Notes under the pieces: generated by a model
Database searches by the model: none
The model's input: only the letters and a program-made list of their open reading frames with translations
Told to the model about the DNA's origin: nothing
Shown here: one piece after another, positions 1-6,803 of the stretch
Layout of the letters: each line of letters opens with the position of its first letter
Numbering within the stretch: position 1 is the stretch's first letter
Translations under genes and position numbers: made by a program
Assembly (NCBI GenBank): GCA_002347185.1
Contig: DDXK01000141.1
Span: 711-13,363, forward strand
Source: Desulfobulbaceae bacterium UBA2262
Lineage (GTDB): Bacteria; Desulfobacterota; Desulfobulbia; Desulfobulbales; Desulfurivibrionaceae
Direction: 5' to 3'
DNA length: 12,653 nucleotides

Positions 1-299
1 GGCAGGCCGTGGCAGTCCCAGCCCGGCACGTAAGGACAATGAAAGCCGCTCATCCTTTTCGACTTGAGGATGATGTCCTTCAGGATCTTGTTCAAGGCGT
101 GGCCCATGTGGATGTGGCCGTTGGCATAGGGAGGGCCGTCGTGCAGGATATAGAGCGGCCGGCCCGCGGTTTTCGCCTGGACCCTGGCGTAGAGGTTGCC
201 CTCTTCCCAGGCCTTGAGAAACTCAGGCTCCCGCTGGGAAAGGTTGGCCTTCATCTTGAAATCCGTCTGGGGCAGGTTGAGTGTCGCCCGGTAATCCAT
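1..299 (-). CDS. ileS: Isoleucyl-tRNA synthetase, N-terminal fragment (partial at window edge)
   Basis: Charges tRNA-Ile with isoleucine in the cytoplasm; a class I aminoacyl-tRNA synthetase. Only the first 99 codons lie in the window and the rest runs off the left edge. Translation begins MDYRATLNLPQTDFKMKANL and continues with the family's N-terminal motif PYANGHIHMGHALNK at about residues 57-71. The HIGH signature that binds ATP is present as HMGH (residues 64-67), followed by the typical KILKDIILKSK and a PGWDCHGLP stretch. The ATG at 297-299 is preceded by a GAGGG ribosome-binding site about 7 bases upstream. The gene diverges from cooC. A class I synthetase for Val or Leu is less likely, because the PYANG-HIxxGH-xNKILKD pattern is that of IleRS. 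Confidence 0.95.
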   Translation of the reverse strand, partial: MDYRATLNLPQTDFKMKANLSQREPEFLKAWEEGNLYARVQAKTAGRPLYILHDGPPYANGHIHMGHALNKILKDIILKSKRMSGFHCPYVPGWDCHGL

Positions 300-392
300 A
301 TGATTCCCTCTTTGCTTGGAAGGGGTTGCGGCGCGTCGGCGGCAAAAAAAGCAGCGCCCGGAGGCGCAAGGCAGCGAAAGGTCAAGCAGACA

Positions 393-420
393 AAGATACC
401 AGCTCGGCCGCAACTTGCAA
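393..420 (-). promoter_or_regulatory. Candidate sigma-70 promoter for ileS
   Basis: On the minus strand, TTGCAA (415-420) and TATCTT (393-398) are 16 bases apart, each 4 of 6 to consensus. It lies about 95 bases upstream of the ileS ATG. The match is weak and other positions are possible. Confidence 0.3.
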
Positions 421-471
421 GGGTAAAATAGCCGGTATTCCACGCCTTTCCCTCTTGCCGCGCCTTTGGAT

Positions 472-500
472 TTGACATTCCCCGGCCTGCTCTCTATATT
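472..500 (+). promoter_or_regulatory. Sigma-70 promoter for cooC
   Basis: A perfect -35 box TTGACA (472-477) and a good -10 box TATATT (495-500) are separated by the optimal 17 bases, which predicts a transcription start near 507 and a leader of about 95 bases before the cooC ATG. This contrasts with the sigma-54 promoters of the neighbouring flagellar genes and argues that cooC is transcribed by the housekeeping polymerase, independently of flagellar control. Confidence 0.8.
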
Positions 501-601
501 CAACTGATTTGTTAACAGTCAAAATCGGGGTTGCGGCCCGCCCTTCCCTTCCCGGCTTCTGGGGGTCGCACCCAAGGCCCTTTTTTTTGCTGGAGAAGAC
601 C

Positions 602-1360
602 ATGCCCAAGATCATTGCCCTGGCCGGCAAGGGTGGAGTCGGCAAAACCACCATTTCCGCCCTGCTCGTCAAATACCTCACCGAAAGGCAGCTCACTCCG
701 GTGCTGGCCGTGGATGCCGATTCCAACGCCAACCTCAACGAACTGCTGGGGCTTACGGTCTCCACCACCATCGGCCAGATCAGGAAGGAGCTCAAGGGCG
801 ACATGCCGCCCAACATGACCCGGGACCAGTACATGGAGATGAAGGTGCACCAGTCCCTGGTGGAAGCCAGCGGCTTCGACCTCATGGCCATGGGTCAGCC
901 CGACGGCCCGGGCTGCTACTGCGCCGCCAACCAGCACCTGGCCATGACCATGGACCACCTGGCCGACAATTACAAATACATCCTGGTGGACAACGAGGCG
1001 GGCATGGAACACCTGAGCCGGATGAACCTCAGGAGCATCGACTACCTGATCGTGGTCTCCGACCCCTCGGCCCGGGGCATCATGACCGCCAGGCGCATCG
1101 CCGAGCTGACCGGCCCCCTGGCCATCGAGGTGAAAAAAAAATGCCTCATCGTCAACCGGGTGCCGGAACCGGCCGGCCCTGAGCTGCTAGCCAAGATCCA
1201 GGAGGCGGTGGAGGCGGCCGACCTCCCCCTGGGCGGCCTGCTGCCAGCCAGCAACGAGCTGGTGGGCCAGGAACTGGCCGGCAGGTCCTATCTCGAACTG
1301 GGCGGAGAGGTCGAGGCGGTGCGGCGGGCCTTTGCCATCTTCGACGCCTTTCTTTCCTGA
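602..1360 (+). CDS. cooC: CooC-type nickel-insertion ATPase (CO dehydrogenase maturation)
   Basis: A 252-residue MinD/ParA-like P-loop ATPase. CooC proteins dimerise, bind nickel and load it into the active site of carbon monoxide dehydrogenase (or the related acetyl-CoA synthase) in the cytoplasm. Visible motifs: deviant Walker A GKGGVGKTT (residues 9-17, signature Lys10); A' region VDADSNANLNELLG (37-50); the CooC-specific nickel-binding C-x-C in PGCYCAANQHL (Cys105 and Cys107); and DNEAGMEHLSR (130-140), the family's Walker B region. The start at 602 is chosen because GGAG (592-595) lies six bases upstream and because the preceding in-frame codons, open back to 509, are not conserved-looking. 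No CODH subunit gene is in the window, so the client enzyme must be encoded elsewhere. A generic CooC-like/AcsF maturation ATPase is the only serious alternative. Confidence 0.88.
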   Translation: MPKIIALAGKGGVGKTTISALLVKYLTERQLTPVLAVDADSNANLNELLGLTVSTTIGQIRKELKGDMPPNMTRDQYMEMKVHQSLVEASGFDLMAMGQPDGPGCYCAANQHLAMTMDHLADNYKYILVDNEAGMEHLSRMNLRSIDYLIVVSDPSARGIMTARRIAELTGPLAIEVKKKCLIVNRVPEPAGPELLAKIQEAVEAADLPLGGLLPASNELVGQELAGRSYLELGGEVEAVRRAFAIFDAFLS

Positions 1361-1372
1361 AGAACTCCCGCC

Positions 1373-1406
1373 GCGCAGGAGGCCGGGGCCTTCCGCCCTC
1401 CTGCGC
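1373..1406 (+). terminator. Hairpin after cooC (possible terminator without U-tract)
   Basis: Perfect 10-base inverted repeat GCGCAGGAGG (1373-1382) / CCTCCTGCGC (1397-1406) with a 14-base loop, starting 12 bases after the cooC stop codon. It is followed by C-rich sequence rather than a T-run, so it is not a textbook intrinsic terminator. It may act in Rho-assisted termination or mRNA 3'-end stability. Confidence 0.4.
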
Positions 1407-1524
1407 CCCCCAAGCCCGAGAAAGCCCTGACCGGGAAGATTTTTCCCCACCACTCCGGATCCCCAGCCTCGCCCTATCCCCATCTACCAAGACTTTCCAG
1501 CCAACACGGCCCAGAAGATAAACA

Positions 1525-1540
1525 TGGCACGCTTATTGCT
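1525..1540 (+). promoter_or_regulatory. Sigma-54 promoter of the first flgE
   Basis: TGGCAC (1525-1530), five bases, then TTGCT (1536-1540) is an exact match to the sigma-54 -24/-12 consensus TGGCAC-N5-TTGCW. The predicted start of transcription is near 1551, giving a leader of about 40 bases. Sigma-54 promoters need an AAA+ enhancer-binding activator (an FlrC/FleQ/FlbD-type protein in flagellar systems); no such gene is in the window. Confidence 0.9.
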
Positions 1541-1591
1541 TACTTGATAGGCGGCAATACCATGTCGTGAACTTTCACAGCGAGGCGAAGC

Positions 1592-3478
1592 ATGAATCTT
1601 CTCGGATCACTCTACAACGGGGTCAGCGGCGTCAATGCCATGGGGCAGGGCCTCAACGTCACGGCCAACAACGTGGCCAACGTCAACACCAACGCCTTCA
1701 AGGGGAGCCAGACCCTGTTTTCGGATGTCTACGAAAGCGCCCTGGGCGATCTCACCCTGGGCCACGGCGTCCGCATGGGCAATGTGCCGACCTCCTACGC
1801 CCTGGGCTCGCTGGAAACCACCAGCAGAGGTACGGACATGGCTGTGAACGGCGCGGGCTTCTTCCTGCTCCGCGATGCCGACGAGGCCTTGGCCGCCACC
1901 TACACCCGCAGCGGCAATTTCAATCTGGTGGAGCATTTCGGCGCCGAACCCAACGCCTACAATCTGGTCACCCCGGCCGGGCAATATGTGCAGGGCTACA
2001 ACCTGAGCGCGGAAAGCGCGCAGCCCGGGGTCATCGAGGACATCCTGGTGCAGCGCATCGCCCCCCAGTCGGCCACCAGCCATGTGGATCTGGTGGTGAA
2101 CCTGGACAGCTCCCAGAACCTCAACGAGACAACCAGCGTCCCGCTCTTCGAGAGCTGGGACGGCAGGATGTCCCCCCCCATCGCCGCGGCCAACTTCGAC
2201 TACAAGAGCAGCATGCAGATCTACGGCCCGGAGGCGGATGCGGCCGACCCCCTCAACCCGGCCTTCACCTATGACCTCACCGTCTACTTTGACGGCACCG
2301 GCAACGCCAACGAAAAGGAATTCCTCATCACCTGCGACCCGCTGCTGGACCAGCGTCTGCTTGGCGACGACACCCGCTACGCGGCCGCTTCCGACAAGGG
2401 GGCAGGCGCCCTGCTCTACGGGATCCTCACCTTCAGCCCCACCGGCGAACTGAGCGACATCCAGTGCTGGGACGTGCCGCCCGACGGCAGCCTCACCCCG
2501 GCTGCCGACAACCGGCTCAGCCTCGACCGGGGCGAATCCTTTTTCAGTTTCGACTACAACTTCGACCCGGCCGGCCCCAACCAGAGCTCGACCATCAGCT
2601 TCGGCGCCACGCCGACCCCCCAGACGGTGGAGAGCCCGTCCGGCGCCTACCTGAACGCAGAGGCCGACACCCCCATCAGCGCGCTCTCCGGGTGGGAAAA
2701 CGTCTTTGACGCCCAAGGCAATCAGGTCCAGGAAGGTGATGTCATCCTCTTTTCCGGCAGCAACGGGGAGGGCGAACCGGTTTCCTATGCGTACACGGTA
2801 AATTTTTCCCAATCCCTGCAGGATCTGCTTGCCGGCCTGGAGGAGGCCTTTTCCTGCACCGCGACGCTCAGCAACGGCAGGCTCAGCCTGAGCGACAACA
2901 CGGTGGGCGCAAGCGCGCTGGCCATCGACTCCATTGCCTACAGCAACGCCGGAGGGGAAACGCCGGCGACAAATCCGGCCATCGCCCAGCTCTTTGGCGC
3001 CGAGGGCTCATACTTCCCCGCCGGCACCGAGGCTGCCGGCTTCCGGAACAACGCCCTGGCCACCACCAGCTACGCGGCCGCCTCCACCACCATCTTCCAG
3101 GGACAGAACGGCTACGGCCAGGGCCGGCTGCAGGACATCTCCGTCGACGCCGACGGCGTCATCATCGGCCAGTACTCCAACGGCCAGAACATCGAACAGG
3201 CGCAGCTGGTCCTCGCCACCTTCACCAACCACCAGGGCCTGCGCGCCGAAGGGCACAACAGCTTCGTGGCCACGCCGGAAGCCGGCGCCCCCATCCTCGG
3301 CACCCCGAGCAGCGGCCCCTTCGGCCGGGTAGCCAACTACAGCCTGGAGATGTCCAACGTGGATCTCGGCCGGGAGATGGTGAACCTCATCACCACCCAG
3401 CGCGCCTTCCAGGCCAACGCCAAGAGCATCTCCACCACCGACGAGATCTACGAAAAGCTGCTGCAGATGGTACGGTAA
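1592..3478 (+). CDS. flgE: Flagellar hook protein FlgE, paralogue 1 (628 residues)
   Basis: Structural subunit of the flagellar hook, exported through the flagellar type III apparatus and polymerised outside the cell. The N-terminus MNLLGSLYNGVSGV with NVTANNVANVNTNAFKGS (residues 22-39) is the rod/hook family signature. The C-terminus SNVDLGREMVNLITTQRAFQ (588-607) followed by an amphipathic helix is the matching D0 half. Hook core motifs include TTSYAAASTTIFQGQNGYGQ (491-510) and NGVxGxYSNGQ-like GVIIGQYSNGQ (522-532). At 628 residues it is about half as long again as enteric FlgE (about 400), the extra mass being in the outer domains; residues about 360-468 form a module that recurs twice in the minus-strand FlgE. 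GAGG (1582-1585) sits six bases before the ATG. It is monocistronic, between its own sigma-54 promoter and terminator. A hook-like paralogue with a specialised role is possible. Confidence 0.9.
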   Translation: MNLLGSLYNGVSGVNAMGQGLNVTANNVANVNTNAFKGSQTLFSDVYESALGDLTLGHGVRMGNVPTSYALGSLETTSRGTDMAVNGAGFFLLRDADEALAATYTRSGNFNLVEHFGAEPNAYNLVTPAGQYVQGYNLSAESAQPGVIEDILVQRIAPQSATSHVDLVVNLDSSQNLNETTSVPLFESWDGRMSPPIAAANFDYKSSMQIYGPEADAADPLNPAFTYDLTVYFDGTGNANEKEFLITCDPLLDQRLLGDDTRYAAASDKGAGALLYGILTFSPTGELSDIQCWDVPPDGSLTPAADNRLSLDRGESFFSFDYNFDPAGPNQSSTISFGATPTPQTVESPSGAYLNAEADTPISALSGWENVFDAQGNQVQEGDVILFSGSNGEGEPVSYAYTVNFSQSLQDLLAGLEEAFSCTATLSNGRLSLSDNTVGASALAIDSIAYSNAGGETPATNPAIAQLFGAEGSYFPAGTEAAGFRNNALATTSYAAASTTIFQGQNGYGQGRLQDISVDADGVIIGQYSNGQNIEQAQLVLATFTNHQGLRAEGHNSFVATPEAGAPILGTPSSGPFGRVANYSLEMSNVDLGREMVNLITTQRAFQANAKSISTTDEIYEKLLQMVR

Positions 3479-3483
3479 AACTG

Positions 3484-3524
3484 GCTGGGGCCGGCGCTTG
3501 CGACGGCCCCAGCTTCCCTTTTTT
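3484..3524 (+). terminator. Intrinsic terminator of the first flgE
   Basis: Stem GCTGGGGCCG (3484-3493) / CGGCCCCAGC (3504-3513), ten perfect base pairs with a 10-base loop, followed by TTCCCTTTTTT (3514-3524). It starts five bases after the flgE stop codon and marks the left edge of the repeat array. Confidence 0.85.
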
Positions 3525-3530
3525 CCACGC

Positions 3531-4270
3531 CCCCTCGCCCTGCCCCTTCTCCCTCCGGGAGAAGGCCGGGATGAGGGCAAGATTTTTAGGGCCTGACGGG
3601 CTCGCCTTGTCGCCAGCCGCCGGACATCCCCCCCTCACCCCAGCCCTCCCCCGCCAGGGGGGAGGGAGAGTGCAACCCCCCTTCGCCTGCTTCATGGTCT
3701 TCCTGGGGTACCCCTCGCCCTGCCCCTTCTCCCTCCGGGAGAAGGCCGGGATGAGGGCAAGGTTTTTTAGGGCCTGACGGGCTCGCCTTGTCGCCAGCCG
3801 CCGGACATCCCCCCCTCACCCCAGCCCTTCCCCGCCAGGGGGGAGGGAGAGTGCAGCTCCCCTTCGCCTGCTTCATGGTCTTCCTGGGGTACCCCTCGCC
3901 CTTCCCCTTCTCCCTCTGGGAGAAGGCCGGGATGAGGGCAAGGTTTTTTAGGGCCTGACGGGCTCGCCTTGTCGCCAGCCGCCGGACATCCCCCTCTCAC
4001 CCCAGCCCTTCCCCGCCAGGGGGGAGGGAGAGTGCAGCTCCCCTTCGCCTGCTTCATGGTCTTCCTGGGGTACCCCTCGCCCTGCCCCTTCTCCCTTCGG
4101 GAGAAGGCCGCGGGATGAGGGCAAGGTTTTTTAGGGCCTGACGGGCTCGCCTTGTCGCCAGCCGCCGGATATCCCCCCTCACCCCAGCCCTCCCCCGCCA
4201 GGGGGGAGGGAGAGTGCAACTCCCCTTCGCCTGCTTCATGGTCTTCCTGGGGTACCCCTCGCCCTTCCCC
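3531..4270. repeat. Tandem satellite: four units of 180-182 bp, each with two hairpins
   Basis: Four near-identical direct repeats begin at 3531, 3711, 3892 and 4073 (unit lengths 180, 181, 181, 182), each opening with CCCCTCGCCC. A fifth unit starts at 4255 but stops after 16 bases, directly against the terminator of the minus-strand flgE. Every unit holds hairpin P1, CCTTCTCCC-nnn-GGGAGAAGG (first copy 3545-3565), and about 85 bases further on hairpin P2, CCCTYCCCC-GCCAG-GGGGGAGGG. A ten-base palindrome GGGGTACCCC spans each unit junction (first at 3705-3714). The array fills the space between two convergent terminators. Because unit length is not a multiple of three, the open frames in it shift from copy to copy and are not genes. 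P1/P2-like CCCTC-rich palindromes resemble dispersed REP-type intergenic elements; no transposase is nearby. Confidence 0.95.
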
Positions 4271-4272
4271 AC

Positions 4273-4311
4273 AAAAAAAACGGCGGCCCGGAAGAAGCTT
4301 CCGAGCCGCCG
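4273..4311 (-). terminator. Intrinsic terminator of the fliK-flgD-flgE operon
   Basis: Read on the minus strand, CGGCGGCTCGGAAG (4311-4298) pairs with CTTCCGGGCCGCCG (4294-4281) through a 3-base loop: 14 pairs with one G-U wobble, followed by eight T (4280-4273). On the plus strand the wobble becomes a C-A mismatch and no T-run follows, so the terminator acts on minus-strand transcription. It lies 32 bases beyond the flgE stop codon. Confidence 0.93.
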
Positions 4312-4343
4312 GCCTGGCTGAGACTGAATGCGGGAGGGGGCTG

Positions 4344-6761
4344 TTACCGCTTGATGTTGATCAGGTCCGCCAGCATCTCGTCGGTGGTGGTGATGATCTT
4401 GGAGTTGGCCTGGAAGCCGCGCTGGGTGGTGATCAGCTTCACGAACTCGGTGCCGAGGTCGACGTTGGACTGCTCCAGCGAGTTGGGGGCGATGGAGCCC
4501 AGGCCGTTGGTGCCGGGCGCGCCGGTGACCGGGGCGCCGGAGGCGGTGGTTTCCCGGAAGATGTTGCCGCCTTCCTTTCTGAGGCCGGCCAGGTTGTTGA
4601 AGTTGGCCAGGGCCACCTGGGCCCTTTCCAGCACCTGCCCATTGGAGTAGTTGCCGGTGATGATGCCGGCGGTGTCCACGGAGACGGACTGCAAAAAGCC
4701 CGCGGCATAGCCGTCCTGATCCTGGAAGATCGTGGTGGAGCTGTTGGCGTACTGGGTGGTGGAGAGCGCCTCGGTGGAAAAGGCAAGGCTCAGGGTGTCC
4801 CCGATCCGGCTGCCATCCTCGCCGCCAAGATCGGCCGGGATGGTATCGAAAAGGCCGGTGCCGAAAGGTTCCGCCGCACCAGAATAAGCAATGGAAGTAA
4901 CCTCCAGGCCACTGCTGTAGCCGCCGGTGGCTACCTCGTCGGCCCGACGGTCGGTGAGCACCAGGCGCCCGGCGCCGTCGATGGTCGCCTCGGCATCAAA
5001 CTGGTCCTCGAGCCAGGTGAGCAGATCCTGCACCGTGCCGGTGGCCTGGGTCAGCGGCGGGCCAAAGCTGTCGGCGGTGGTGGCATTCTGATCCGCCACG
5101 GTGAAAATGGCTCCGACCACTGGAGTGCCGTCTCCGCGAAAGCCGTCAAAGGTGATCGTATCACCCACCGCCAAGGCCGCGGCAGGAGCTGCAGTGTCAA
5201 AAACGCTGGTCAGGTTGGTCTCCGCGGTGATCACCGGCTCGGTGCCGCCGGAGTTGTTCACGGCCCGGGCCGTGGAAACCACCTGCTGCTTGGAGGTGGT
5301 GACATTGATCTGGGTCCCGAAGGGATTGGCGGAGGAGGCGGCGGTGGTGACAAAGGAGGTCACCGCCATACCGCTGGCGCCGGCGGTGAGGTCTGTCATC
5401 ACGATCCGTCCCTCGGCATCGATGGTGGACTTGCTGCCAAAGGCCAGGTCGATGGCATCCAGCAGATCCTGCACCTTGTGGCCGTCGGTCACGGTATAGG
5501 TGTCGCTCACAAAGGTGCCGTCGTTGTCATAGCCGGCAAAAGCTATGGTATCGCCGTCAGCCAGGGCGTTGCCGGCCGTGTCGTAGACGCTGGTGATCAG
5601 GGTCTCCTTGGTGATGGGGGTGGTGCCGCCGGCGCTGATCACCGCGCCCAGATCGCTCACCAGGATCTGGGTGACGTTGGTGGGCAGGCCGGAGTAGCGG
5701 GCGCCCAGGTTGAGCTCGACCATCTGGTTGGTGTCGGCGCCGGTGAAGTTGGTGGCAAAGGAGTAGTACTGCTCGGTGCTGTCCAGCACGAGACGGTTGG
5801 TTTCCTGGGCCGGGTCCACCTTGCCGTCCGGCGGCACGTTCCAGGCCCAGATGTTCTGGATGGCGCCGGAGGTGGAGAAGTCGATCACCCCGTACATCAG
5901 GGCGCCGGCGCCCTTGTGGTTGAGGTAGTTGTAGCTGGTGTCCGGCGAGTAGATGGAAAGCTCGTCGTTGCTGCCGTCCAGGCTGCCCGCTTCATCGAGG
6001 CCGTCGGAAAGCACCCGCTGATCCTCCTTGGGGTCGCAGGCGACCAGGAATTCCCACTGGTTGTCCTGGGTGGTGCGGTCGAAGTAGACCGTGATGTCGT
6101 GGCTGGCGCCCTTGGAGTCGTACACCTTGATGGAGGTGGTGTACTCGTAGGAATTGGCGTCGATGGGCGGCGTCGGCACCACCTGGGCGGCGTTGGTGCC
6201 GTTCCAGGCCTCGAAGAGCCTCTGCTCGTTGGTCTCGTTCACCTTGCGGGAATCGACGTTGGCGATCACCTGCACGTTGGTGGTGGCCACCGGCGGGGTG
6301 GACTTGCCCAGGTTGATGTCGCCGATGGTGCCCTGCACCTCGCCGGAAGCCGAGTCGATGGTCCAGCCTTGGACGAGATAACCCGAGGGGTTGATCAGGA
6401 ATCCTTCCTTATCGAAGCGGAACTCGCCGGCCCGGGTGTACATGTCCGCCTCGGCGCTGTCCGCCGCCCGCAGCATGAAGAAGCCCTGGCCGCCGATGGC
6501 GAGATCGGTGGCGCTGGAAGTGGACTCAAACGAGCCCTGGGCGAAAAGGCCGTCGATGGTGGTGAGGGTCACGCCGCGGCCCACCTGGGCCGAGCCCGCC
6601 GCGGTGGCCACCGACTGGGAGAGCACGTCCTGGAAGGTGGAGCGGCTCGACTTGAAGGCCACAGTGTTGACGTTACTGACGTTGTCACCCAGCACGCTCA
6701 TGGCGTTGCCCATGGTGCTCAGACCGCTGATGCTTGCATACAATGAACTTGATACGCCCAT
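4344..6761 (-). CDS. flgE: Flagellar hook protein FlgE, paralogue 2 (805 residues, duplicated module)
   Basis: Hook subunit, last gene of the fliK-flgD-flgE operon. N-terminal MGVSSSLYASISGLSTMGNA and GDNVSNVNTVAFKSSRSTF (residues 25-43) and C-terminal QSNVDLGTEFVKLITTQRGF (764-783) are the paired D0/D1 halves of the hook family. YANSSTTIFQDQDGYAAGFL (671-690) and IITGNYSNGQ (700-709) are core hook motifs. The protein is twice the usual length. Residues about 381-483 and about 507-637 are two diverged copies of one module (T-x-L-T-S-V-[FY]-D ... G-D-T-I-x-F-x-G ... V-Q-D-L-L ... I-x-x-x-G-R-[IL]-V-x-T-D ... P-F-G-T), present once in the plus-strand FlgE. An AGGAGGT ribosome-binding site lies six bases before the ATG. 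It contains a single cysteine, Cys242 in EFLVACDP. Given its place beside flgD and fliK, this is probably the main hook subunit. Confidence 0.93.
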   Translation of the reverse strand: MGVSSSLYASISGLSTMGNAMSVLGDNVSNVNTVAFKSSRSTFQDVLSQSVATAAGSAQVGRGVTLTTIDGLFAQGSFESTSSATDLAIGGQGFFMLRAADSAEADMYTRAGEFRFDKEGFLINPSGYLVQGWTIDSASGEVQGTIGDINLGKSTPPVATTNVQVIANVDSRKVNETNEQRLFEAWNGTNAAQVVPTPPIDANSYEYTTSIKVYDSKGASHDITVYFDRTTQDNQWEFLVACDPKEDQRVLSDGLDEAGSLDGSNDELSIYSPDTSYNYLNHKGAGALMYGVIDFSTSGAIQNIWAWNVPPDGKVDPAQETNRLVLDSTEQYYSFATNFTGADTNQMVELNLGARYSGLPTNVTQILVSDLGAVISAGGTTPITKETLITSVYDTAGNALADGDTIAFAGYDNDGTFVSDTYTVTDGHKVQDLLDAIDLAFGSKSTIDAEGRIVMTDLTAGASGMAVTSFVTTAASSANPFGTQINVTTSKQQVVSTARAVNNSGGTEPVITAETNLTSVFDTAAPAAALAVGDTITFDGFRGDGTPVVGAIFTVADQNATTADSFGPPLTQATGTVQDLLTWLEDQFDAEATIDGAGRLVLTDRRADEVATGGYSSGLEVTSIAYSGAAEPFGTGLFDTIPADLGGEDGSRIGDTLSLAFSTEALSTTQYANSSTTIFQDQDGYAAGFLQSVSVDTAGIITGNYSNGQVLERAQVALANFNNLAGLRKEGGNIFRETTASGAPVTGAPGTNGLGSIAPNSLEQSNVDLGTEFVKLITTQRGFQANSKIITTTDEMLADLINIKR

Positions 6762-6803
6762 ATCCTTACCTCCTCTTGCCTTGAATGGCTCTTGTTTCCG
6801 TGA

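Larger units (their letters stand above)
300..601. other. Divergent intergenic region ileS / cooC
   Basis: This 302-base gap separates the divergent ileS and cooC starts. It holds a near-consensus sigma-70 promoter for cooC (472-500) and a weaker candidate for ileS (393-420). Downstream of the cooC promoter the transcribed leader is about 95 bases, GC-rich, with a T8 run at 581-588. I see no convincing gene, riboswitch or terminator in it, and no T-box elements ahead of ileS. Confidence 0.6.

Noticed and set aside
300..480. T-box or other riboswitch ahead of ileS
   Set aside because: No T-box conserved bulge, specifier stem or antiterminator could be recognised, and T-boxes on ileS are mainly a Gram-positive feature.
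1431..1457. Small inverted repeat GGGAA-GATTT-TTCCC as a terminator before the sigma-54 promoter
   Set aside because: The stem is only five pairs and is not followed by a T-run.
1607..2812. Minus-strand open frame of about 400 codons antisense to the first flgE
   Set aside because: Composition is typical of a reverse-strand shadow (Gly, Val, Ala, Arg), with no domain. The plus strand has full hook-protein motifs at both ends.
3531..4270. Repeat array as a CRISPR locus
   Set aside because: The whole 180-182-base unit is repeated without unique spacers, and there are no cas genes nearby.
3390..4272. Open frames within the repeat array, mostly on the minus strand (MKQAKGSCTLPPPWRGRAGV-type peptide)
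   Set aside because: The unit length is not a multiple of three, so the same peptide appears in a different frame in each copy; there is no sign of selection on protein.
4152..6746. Very long plus-strand open frame (over 860 codons) antisense to the second flgE
   Set aside because: It mirrors the codon bias of the GC-rich flgE on the other strand, is rich in Gly, Val, His and Ala without recognisable domains, starts inside the repeat array and has no ribosome-binding site that I can see.
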